Below, piece by piece: positions 48,522 through 60,500 of a DNA stretch of 64,000 nt. The translations under genes were made by a program, and so were the position numbers. Within the stretch, counting starts at the first letter, position 1; each line of letters opens with the position of its first letter. This DNA comes from Bactericera cockerelli (taxonomy: Eukaryota > Arthropoda > Insecta > Hemiptera > Triozidae), in the NCBI GenBank assembly GCA_024516035.1, contig CM044959.1:33408662-33472661 (forward strand), read 5' to 3'. The notes beneath the pieces were generated by a model. The model had not been told where the DNA came from. It saw only the letters and a list, made by a program, of their open reading frames with translations, and did not search any database.

Positions 48522-51500
48522 GCACGGACCAATGGCTGAAAACAACATTTTTGGTATCCTGAGGCTATGATTCGTCCAGAAATGTGAAAAACTGGGTAGG
48601 TCAAATTTTCGACGAATACAATACTTTCCTTATTATAGGATAAGGAAAGTAAAAAACTATTGTGATTACATTATTGTATTTTCAAGTATAAACCGACCTC
48701 AGTAGCTTGATCGATAAGGTGGCGGACTTGTGATCGGAGGTCGGTGATTCAAGTCCCAAGTTGAGCAAATATTTCGTAAAGTGAGTTTGAGTAGTTGTGA
48801 TATCACTATTGTGATCAACCAAAACTTGATAACTTATTATTATATTATTGTATTTTCAAGTATAATTATTACTTATCATTAAATATTACATTAACATGTA
48901 GTGCAACATGTTATCATGACTTTTGGTTCATATTACAACCAAAACATTTTTTTTTTTTTTTCATTTCTTTACTAATTATTTTCATTATGTATTAATGCCC
49001 ACAATTGTGTATTTGTTTCTCTCTTTATAACCTGCCATTTACCATACTATGATTGTGTGAATTGATTAATCCCTTTTTTCAGCAGCAGATGTATACCCTC
49101 CAATAAAACCTCCAAGAAGAAAAGATAATAAAGACAGTTCTAAATCAAAGTCCTTGGAAAAATCATCTAAATCAGATCCAAACGAGCCATTTTTGGATGC
49201 CTTGTCAGATGAACCTACGCAACTTACAACCAAAACCAGTTTTGATACAGCAAAAGAAAGTTCTAAGACGAAAAATGTCAAATCCAAGAGCAAACTCGAA
49301 ACCTCAAGTGTAGTTGAAAGTCATTTGACGATCAACGAAGTAGAAACTAAAATCGCCACTGTAGATACTAAAGCTCTTGGGAAATCTGAAATTTCCACTG
49401 TACGAGATGATGACTCTCTTATAGAGTTTGAGAGACAAAAAATATCCAATGTAGCTCAAGAAAAAGAAAATATTGAAAACACCGATAAAACTAAGAGTAA
49501 TGTTTCTAAAACCAAAAGAAAACAAAAAGGCTCTGAATCATCTGAAAAAGAAGATGATTCTCTAATAGAATATGAGAAGAGAAAGTCTAAACCAACTCGC
49601 ACTTCACCCGAAAGCAAATGCAAGAAAGCAAGTCCTGAAGACAATTTTGATCTCGAGAGTAAATGCGATGGTAAGAGATGTTCAAATTTTAACTGGTCTA
49701 TTCCATGAGTGTTTTTTTCAGGACTGTTCTGTTTATAGTTTTCTTTAAATATGTTTCATGAATGCTAGTTTCATCAATTCTTATAACTATGATGATCATA
49801 AAAAATGTATTCAAATTCGAACACCAAGTCCTAACCATGACGTTTTAGTTCTTAATGCATTTAAAACTCATTGTTGTCACAAAAAAATGATACATAGGCT
49901 TTAATTATTATCTTTACATCTTAACTTTCAGACAAAACTAGCCGCTCCACATCATCTGAAGATTCTGAAAACAGATTGGGAAAAACTCAAAGTGATTTGG
50001 AACTCAAGAAGAGCAAAAAACCCAGACGAAAACTGAAATCAACAGAGAGCCACAGTGAAGCCAGAAAAGCGATGTCCTCTCCAGAGACAGGTATTTCAGA
50101 ATATAATATATCTGAAGATTTAGAAGAGTCTGACATGCGAACTAGTGCCGCGGAGCAGCAAGCTAGCCTGCCCACTGATTTATCCATTGAAACAGAAGGT
50201 ATGTTTTGTGATCTCACGTTATCACACATATGCACTTAATGTATGTACGTCTTGTAAATAGCATGTTCGTGTGATGTTCCTGGCATGGAAATCTCGCATT
50301 AAACAAATTGAAATTTGAATAAGAGTCTTGAAGTTTTTTTTTTACATTAACTATCGCATGAATCAGATCTGGGTATTTTGATATACACATTGTAATCTTT
50401 AGCTAGGACCTCTTTACAGATCCGTGATCAACATTTTATTTTAACATAAACCATAGAACATATTATACTTTATCTTTAGCTTTCACAATATGTCACCCCA
50501 AATGTGTAAAAATATTGTTTACCTACCTTTTGATTTGAAGAAAATACAAGTCTGTTATCAGGCATTTGTAACCAATGAAGTTTGTAGCATGGCAATAGAA
50601 GATACTTTACACCTACAAATTAGAAACAAATTAGCACTCATAATCCTAATAAGTTGTTATACTGTTAATATATTATTTAAAAGTTAGGCATTGCAGTTGC
50701 TGATTAGTGAACTAGCTACTACTTATTAAGAATAGCTCAAAGCTCTGCTTGAAGCCTACTTGAATGATGTGGGATAGAATAATTTTTGTCGTGAGCTCTT
50801 TTCGTGTCCTGTCTGAAATTTTGACTATGTGAGTTTTAATTTTTTTGTCATGCTAATCGATATCTATTCTCAGTGCTTTTTTATTTATGAAATTTATAAT
50901 GATTTCAGGTGACAGTGCTATAGAAAAAACAGAAATGACGGTATTTGATTCCATAAAACATTCCTTGAGAGAAATTGAGGTTAATTTAAGTGAAGTTGAA
51001 AATCAAATGTATACAGATAATACTAACAATGATTCTAAAGCATTGATCCATAAGCTAATACAACCTTTGAAAGAAATAGAAAATGGTTTGGAGTTTATTG
51101 AAAGAGAAGTTGATATTGAGGCCATACGTCAATGTCCTGAAAAAGAAACAAGAATCGGTAAGTACGATGAAAATAGGAAAAAACACATTTCTCTGTAACG
51201 TGATATTTTTCGTTACCCAATAATTTATTATTCTGTTTTGTTGTAGTCCTTACTACAACAAAACAAAAAAATACCGTGATATTATACCAATGAATTTATT
51301 ATTTTGTACTACTACTTTGTGTTTCTAGATTTTCATTTTTTAGTTTTTCTTTACATTCGTTTTATTGTCCCCGGGAAGTAATATACTTGAAGCTTTATCA
51401 CAACCTATTGAAGAATTTGAACTTAGCTTGTCTAAAATTGATAGTGAATCAAATCAGTCTATAGCATTAGCTTTTGCACCTGCTCTTCAAGAATTACATA

Positions 51501-54500
51501 GAGAAATGTCATTATTGCAACAACAAGCGTGTTTTGAATCAACAGAAGATATGTTGTCAGTAGCAAATAGTTTTAGTCCTAGACTTCTCGAAGTAGAAGG
51601 TGGCATTGAACAAAGTGTGTCAACTATAAAAGAGGAAGTGTCGGAACTATCAGAATTTGTTATTCCTAGCTTTGAGGAGGCAAGGTCCTTTGATATCAAA
51701 GAAGACGAAAGTATAGGTCCTCTTAATGTCTCAGTGCCAAATATAATTTTACATAAAAATAGCTCCTCCAAGGAATTGGATATTCCAGTTGAAATAGTTT
51801 CATACGATTCCGACGACAAAGAATTTGGAAGAGATAAAATAAAAGAAGAAGAAGTTTATAGCACAAATAAATCTACAACTATATCAACCTTTAAAAGTAG
51901 TAAAATAAACACTGAAACTATTGATGATAACTCTGAGAAATCACAAAAATCAGATGTGTCTAAATCGGGTGCAACTGTGGATACAACACTACGAAAATTA
52001 ATAAAGTATTCTAATAAAATAAATACTAGCCTTTCAAGGATACAAGAATACCTGCATGAAGCGAGGACTGATGAAGAAAAGCAAACACTACAAGATCTAA
52101 TTTCATTTATACAGCCATTAAAAGATTTACAGAGTATTACTCTAAATAGTGTGTCGGAAATTATGTCTAACGAACAATTGAATGCGTTCGAAAATGAAGA
52201 AGTTGTTAGTAAACTTTTAAATTTAGTGGAAAAACCTCTAGAAATGTTGGAAATAACAGTAGGTAGCATTCAATCTATATGTGATGAACTCAACAACCCT
52301 TGCATGTATGGTCAGCTCAAAAATATGCTAAAAAAATTAGATAAAAATAAAAATGAAGTTGAAACCATGTTAAAACTAATAGAAAATCTTTCACCTTTTA
52401 CTAAATTGGAAAAACTATCAACACCTGTGGATAACTTCATTATAATTTTCAAAAATATTGAGTATTATAATGAAAACATACTTCAAGATGGTGTCGAAAT
52501 ATTGAAAAATATTGACGATACATCAGAAATAATAATGAACTGTTTGAAAACTCTTGAAAAATGTATAGATGATGAAAAGTCTTACAAAAAACGGAAAAAA
52601 ATACTATCATTACTCAATTTACTGAAACCGATAACCGATTTGAGTAATGAAATTAAAAACATACAGGAAACAACAGTTAGTATTGATAATTTCAAGAAGC
52701 ATAATATTAAGGTAGTAACAGGGAATGAAGTATATCAGATAATACAAAATATTAGTACTCCATTACAAATGTTGAGAATGGAATCAAGTGTTACTCAACA
52801 CCATATTGAACTGGATGAATATGGAAGTTTAGTTGAAAAAGAGGATGATTTATCTCTGATCAATTTGATTGACAGTCTCAAAAGCATACAGAATTCTGTT
52901 AGTTTATTCCACGATACTATTGTTTGTAAAGCTCCTAAAGATGAAAAAGATATTACTACGAATGATTTACTATTAGCACTTAAAATTATTACCAATCCTT
53001 TAAATGATTTATGTATAAAATTAATGAAAACTGAAGAAACTGTTCTCAAAAATGCTACAATAATATCTGATCCTAACATAGGTATACGTATTGTAACTAA
53101 AGCACTCAATGAACTTACATCTCTTTTAGAAAAGGAATCCGTTAATCAAATTACAACTTTATTAGGTACTTTAAAGAATCCATTAAATACCGTTAGAGGA
53201 AATTTAATTTCAATTAATGATCAAGTTTTTGATCATGATAAACACATTTTGAACATGAATATGTTGAGTTTACTTTCAGAGCCTTTCAATGAATTACAAA
53301 AAGTATTATTATTCTTAGAAAAAGAGATAGGTAAAATAGATAATCAAATATTTCAACCCTATATTAGTGATGTTTTAATTCCTATTCAAGAACTTCAAAG
53401 AACAATATTGGTCATTCAAGACCAGGTTTCCTTTGAATACGGAACAGAACCAGCATCAATTGAATACAACATAATAACTCTCCAGTCATTGGTACAACCT
53501 CTGCAAAAATTGAAGCTAAGTTATCTGACTATACAAAACATTTTAGATCATACAACAAGTGTATCTGATGAAATAAGCATTTTAGAATCTAAAGATTTGC
53601 ATGAAATCAAGGATAAAACATCTAAGGAAAAGGAACATTCACTCGAATCAAATATTATTAAGGATACTAATGTGTTACAGTTCAAAAAAATCACGGTTGA
53701 AATGGAAGTTTTGAATAAACATAAATCCATTGTGAAAATAATGAAATCTAAACTGAAATCGATTTGTACCCACTATCAAGATGACAAAGCTACGATAGAA
53801 ACGATTGGTGATCTGAGAAAAGTCTTATTACAGTATGAAGATCACTTGAGTTCTTCTGAGTTCCTAAAAAATACATTTTTATTAAATCAGGCTTTAAAGG
53901 TTCATAATACTTTTATAGATATCGGAAATCGAGAAAATTTTCAAGTTTTGAGACCGGAAATAGATGATTTAATAAACTACTATGAGATTTTAATTTCTAC
54001 CAAATCCAATCTGAAGGATGCAGAATTTAAAGAATCTTTAAATTTGTTGAATAATCTTTATATCAAGTTCGATGTTTTAGATGAAAAACTGAAAAATACA
54101 ACATTAACAATTGAAAATAATTCTTCAATATTTGATAACATCATTTTAAAACTCAATGAAACTTTACACATTATTGATTGCATTGAAAAAGATGATGATG
54201 AAATTATTCTTAAAGTTAATTTAGTGAAAAAATTACATCCTGCTCTTGAAACATTTAAATTGAATCTTGAAAATATAGTTGAATATACAAAACCAAATGT
54301 AGCAAATACCACAATCAATTCTTTGTTAGCAGATTTAAGAAAGGATTTTCTTGACATCATAGATCAGAGAGAGTTTAAGAATGAAATTGAGCTCCTAAGT
54401 TTAATTAATAATATTCGACAAGTCATCGACAGTATTCGGAACACTAATAGTATTGATGATAATAATAATGTAATGAACAAAATTAGAGCAATATTCGATG

Positions 54501-57500
54501 AAAAAGACTCTGAAAATAGTTTATCTCCTGTATCTATCTCTGAGAACTCTATATATATTATTGAAAAGATATCAAAATCATTAAATGATCTCGATAAAGA
54601 AAACATTAAAATCCAGAAAATTATTGAAAAGCAAGTCCGTGAGGAAGAAAAACTAGTTAACATTGAAAATTTGTTAGAACCTAGCAATGAACTCATCAAA
54701 AATATAAATAAAATTAACCATAGTGAAGTTGATTTGTTGAAAACACTTATTGAGCCTATAGAAACTGTCAAAGATGCTATTTGTGAAATAAAAAATCAGA
54801 CAGGTGATCACCAAGGGTATATTGACATCAATGATACGAAAAACAAACATATTATGAAAAATATAACAAGGTCTATATCAGATCTTAAAACAGTGTTAGA
54901 AATCATGCAAAGCCAAATAGAATCTAGTGAAGATATGGCTGGTACTTTGGAGGATATGACAAACTTGGAAGCATTAGCTAATCATTTGCAAGATCTAAAA
55001 GACAAATTAGTTGTTGTAATGAAAGAGACACCTTTGTTGGAGTTAAATAAATATTCACGAAATGACATGACAAGGAATGTATTTGAATTAATATTAAAAC
55101 CCGTTGAGGATTTGAATAATGGTTTAGTGAAAATTGAGAACTATGCTTTAGAACCAGTGGTAAATGAATGGACAGCTCGTGAAGTATTGAAGGGTATAAC
55201 AAAGCCTATAGAGGATTTATTAGTCAGCATAGGAATTATTAAGAACAGTTTTCCTATGTCTGAATTAATAAAAATACCTTCATTAGAATTAGTTGAAAAA
55301 TTAATAAAACCTCTTGAGTGCGTTGAAAAGGGCATTGCTGCATTGACTATAAAAGAATTTCCTGATGAGAGATTTTCCGATGAAGATTCTTACATGTCAG
55401 AGGGTACAACACTTGCTAGCATTAGCGAAATTACAAATGAAGAAGCGTCTATGGGTTACGATACAGTGTTAGAACCAACATTCCAGAAGAAATTTACTGT
55501 TGATCAATATAAATCTGATTCCTCATCAACTGAGCAATGTATATATTCACCCAAAGAATTACAAAAAGTATTACGAGAAAAGACATTATCACCTCAGAGC
55601 TCAAAAAGTGAAGAAGAGGGAAAGAAAGTTGAGCATAAACAGAAAAGTGAATCCGAAAATGCCGTGAATAAAGAAAGCCTAAGTCTGACAGGCATAACTT
55701 CTCTCAGCTATGATAACCTTTCAAAGGAAATTACGAATGACTCATCAGAATCAGAAAAAACATTACTAATGCCACCACCTGACAACCAAACAGGAAATGA
55801 GTTAGATAGAGGTAAGATGATAAAAGAACTACTACAGAAAGAATCTTCTCATAGAGGCGTTTTTCCCCAAAAACTAAGCTCTAGCCAAGAGAAGGCTCTC
55901 TCACACAAAGCTAAACTAATAGAGTCATTCATGAGAACAGAAAGTTTACTCAGTGACATTCTAGATACCAGTGAACCCAAAAAACCACAGATAACTGAAG
56001 TAAAGGCTCAATTAGCCCAAAAAGCGGAAATAATAAAAAATCTATTGAATGCTGAAGAGCTTGTAAATAAAGAACTTGAATCTTCCGCTAATGAACAAAA
56101 TATTGAAAATTTGAAATCAACTCAAGCTTTGAATTTAGATGAAAAGAAAAAATTAAGCAAGGAATTACAATTTATAGAAGATATTATTCGAAAAGAGGAA
56201 ATAAAAGTTGAAACTATTCAAAAAGCTCAAGTTCAATTTATCCAAACTCATGAAATTGAAAATCTCATGATGAAAGCAAATATCATAAACAGTATATTAG
56301 AAAAAGAAAGCGTCAACCAGGATTTGAAAACTATTCATGTTACGACAGAGGAGATAAACAAAGTATCTTCTCAACAAGCTATTCTTGATGAACAGATTCC
56401 AATAAGTAAGAATGATGAATCAAACAAGTTGAGTAAAATTTACTCAAAACTAGAAGAAAATTTTACCGAAAAATTACAATCCAACCAAGAGAAGGCTCTT
56501 TTACACAAAGCTGAACTTATCGATTTATTAGTGAGAACAGAATGTTTACTCAGTGATATTTTAAATATTAGTGAAGCAAAAAAACCGCTAACGGTAGAAT
56601 TAAAGTCACATTTGGCTCAAAAAGCCAAAATAATATCAAATCTATTGATAGCAGAAGAGTTTGTAAACAAAGAATTTGAATCTTCAGCCATCAAGGAAAA
56701 TATTGAAGTTTTGAAATCAAACCAAGCTTTAACGTCAGATGACAAACAAATATTACACGAGGAATTAGAATCCATAAAAAGTATTATTCAAAAAGAGAAC
56801 ATTAAAATAGAAGTTCTTAAACAAGCTCAAATTCAATTTGCTCAAACTCATGAAATTGAAGATCTTGTGAAAAAAGTAAATATTATAAATAGTATATTAA
56901 AAAAAGAGAAGAACAATCAAGATAATTTGGATACTCATAATAAAACACATAGCCTAAACAAGGAACCTAATCAAACATCACTGGAAGAAAATGGTTCGAT
57001 AAATAATGGCGTATCAGAGAAGTTGAGTGAAATTAATTTCATTTTAGGAGACAATTTATACCAAAAATTAACTGCAACTCAAGAGAAATCTCTCTTACAC
57101 AAAGCTGAGCTTATCAATTCATTAGTGAGAACAGACATTTTACTGAATGACATTTTGGATATCAGTGAAGCCAAAAAACCTTTGATAACTGAAGTAAAGA
57201 CTCACCTGGCTAAAAAAGCAGATATTATTAAAAATCTATTAAAAACGGAAGATATAGTAAATGAAGATCTAAATGAAATATCAGCTAGTTATAAAATTGA
57301 AATTAGGAATTTAAAATCAACCCAAGCTTTAGATTCAGATGAAATAATGAAATTAAACAGTGAATTAATATTAATTAATTCTATGATTCAAAAAGAGGGA
57401 ATTAAATTGGAAACTCTTCAACAAGCTCAAGCTCAGTTTACACAAACTCATCAAATGGATAATCTTGCAAAGAAAGCAAATATCATAAATAGTCTATTAA

Positions 57501-60500
57501 AGAAAGTAGAACCAACCAAGAACCGGCAATCTATCATATCACACCAAAAGAACTTCACACTATACCTCAACAAGCTAAACTAAACATTGGCCAAGAGAAA
57601 GCTCTACTACAAAAAGTTGATTTGATCGACTCATTGATGAGAAAAGAAATTCTTATTAACGAAAGATTACATATCAGTGGAGTCAATAAACCTTTAACAG
57701 TTGAATTAAAATCTCACTTGGCTCAAAAAGCGGAAATAATTTCAAATCTATTGAAAGCAGAAGAACTTATTACTGTAGAACTTGATAACTCAGACAGTAA
57801 ACAAAATTTGGAAAATTTGAAATCAACTCAAGCTTTGTCATTAGATGATAAGCAAAAATTATTTACGGAATTGAAATCCATAAAAGGCATGATTGTACGA
57901 GAAGACATTAAAGTAGAAACTCTTCAACATGCTCAAATTAATTTTGCACAAACACACAACATCGAAGATCTTGTAAAAAAAGCTAATATCATAAACAATA
58001 TTTTAAACAAAGAAGCTATAAATGAAGAACATCTCAACACATTGCTTTTAATAACTGAAGATCTCGACAACTCATCAAAGAAATCTGAACTGGACGAACA
58101 AGAACCATTAAGAAAAAATGAGAAAATAGATAAAACTGAATCTACTGTAGAAGAAATTTCACCTCATATACTAACTATTGGTCAAGAAAAGGCTCTCTTG
58201 TACAAAAACGAACTAATCGATTCGTTAGTTGAAACAGAGAGTTTACTCAGTGTCATTTTAGATACTACTGAACCCAAAACACCTCTAATTACTGAAGCAA
58301 AAGCTCGTTTAGCTCAAAGAGCTGAAATAATTTCAAATCTATTAAAAATAGAAGATGTTGTGAATGAAGAACTTAATACTTCAGCCAATAAACAAGATAT
58401 GGAAATTTTTAAATTGACCCAAGCTTTGTCTCCAAATGAAAAGAAAATCTTAAGCAGGGAATTACAATCTATACAAAGCATCATTCAAAAAGAAAATATT
58501 AAAATTGAAACTCTTAAACAGTTTCAAACTCAATTCACAAATACTCATGAAATAGAAAATCTCGTGAAAAAAGCAAATATCATAAAAAATGAACTAAACA
58601 AAGAAGATATCGAGCAAGAACAGCTGAAATCCCAACATTTTATAACAAAGAATATTGATAGTTTATCTCAACAAGACAAGCTGGACGAACCAAACTTGTC
58701 ACAAGAAAAGGATAACAAATTAAAAAAGATGAGTAAAATTAATTCTGGAGTAGAAGAAAGTTTGCCTAAAAAATTAAGTATTAGCCAAGAAAAAGCTCTT
58801 ACACATAAAGTTGAACTAATAGACTCATTGATGAGAAAAGAAAGTGTTATCATTGAAATATTGGAAGTAAGTGAACCTCATAAACCTTTGATATTAGATT
58901 TGAAAAACCACTTGATTCAGAAGGCAGAAATTATTAAAGATTTATTGAACGTGGACACTAAAGTAAATGATGAATTTAAAAAAGAATTAGTAAAGTCTAC
59001 AGACAGTATAATAATTGAAGAGTTGAGGAGGTCTCAAGCACTTACTCAGAGTGATAAAGAAGTATTGCAAAAGAGGTTAAAAAAATTGAAAATATTTGCA
59101 AGGAGGGGATTAAATTGGAAACTCTACAAACATCTGAAGCTCAATTTGCACAGACAAATGAAGTAGAATTGCTTTTAAAAAAGGCAAAGATCATAGAAAG
59201 TATATTGGAAAAGGACGTTGTTTCCCGAGAAAAGGTAAAAAAACACAAATTATCAATAGGAGAAGTAGAAAATATACCTCAACAAGCTGAGTTGCATAAA
59301 TCAGTCTCAGAAAATAAAGAAACATTAAGTAAGGATATTTCTAAAATTAATGAAGTTGAATCTTCAGTGGAAATACTCCAAACCCAAACACTTGTTAGTA
59401 GCCAAGAGAGAGCACTGTCACACAAAAATGAACTAATTGATTCAATATTGAAAAAAGAAAGTTTAATAAATGAACTATTAGAAAAAAGTGACTCTCAGAA
59501 ACCCTTAACTAACGAATTGAAAACTCAGTTATTTCAAAAAGCAGACATTATAAAAGACCTTTTGGAAGTAGAAGTGTTAGTGACTGCAGAATTTGAAAAA
59601 TATTCAGCCCTCGCACAAAACAATGATATTGAAAAGATGAAATCCACACAAGCTCTAAGTCAAAATGACAAGGAACAACTATGCAATGCAATAAAATCAA
59701 TAGAAAATATTTGTAATGTGGAAGGAGTCAAAATAGAAGCTGTTCAAAATCTATTTGCAAAAACTAACGAAGTAAATATTCTCATTGAAAAAGCAAATAT
59801 TATAGATGAAATTATCAGAAAAGAGTGTTTAACAAGTGAAAAAGTTAGAACATGTGAAAAAGTTGAAAATATTCCTGTAACAAAATCTAACGAGGCCATT
59901 AAAAAACTCAAAATAAACCAAGAACAAAAAGAGCCCTTGAAAAATATAACCAAGGAAAATGTTGAAATTTTAATGGAACAGTTAAAGTGCATCGAAGTAA
60001 TATTAAATTTGGACGTAAAAGAGGAATATTTATTAATAAATTTAGTGGAATCGCAACAAATTTTACCAGTGCAAATGTATGAATTATCCAAATTGAATGA
60101 AAGCATAATATGTAGCTCAAAGAAATTATCAGATGATCGTAATTCCAATGAGTCTGAAAAGTTTCATCAAATGTCAAAACTTATTACGTCCCTGTTAAAA
60201 GTAGAAGATCTTATAATAAACGAATTTTATGAGAAAGAGAAAAAGTACCTATCTGAAAATGGACGAAAATTATTTTCGCAAAAAGCTGAAATCATTAATT
60301 CACTATTGAAAGTTGAAGAAGTTTTTAATGTGGAAAACTTCAATCTGAATGAATCCAGAAGATTATCATTTGGTGAACTCAACAATTTAGCACAGCAAGC
60401 TAAATGCATCGAAATTTTATTAAAAGCAGATACAGCATCTGAAGAAAAAAGTAAATTGAAAAAACTTCAGAAACTTACAACAAAACAACAAAATAATCTA

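Larger units (their letters stand above)
46474..51374. other. Introns among the linker exons of gene 2
   Basis: 46474-46859 is mostly family A; 47118-47682 and 50199-50908 are plain AT-rich; 47977-49082 holds the (caga)n retroelement end and SINE F. 51158-51374 holds a 14-bp-stem hairpin with a cctt loop (51234-51265) upstream of the odd acceptor. Confidence 0.5.

Noticed and set aside
51487..55335. Many Ser/Ile/Phe-rich minus-strand ORFs opposite the giant exon
   Set aside because: Antisense shadows of a Glu/Lys/Asn-rich helical sequence; no start or splice support.
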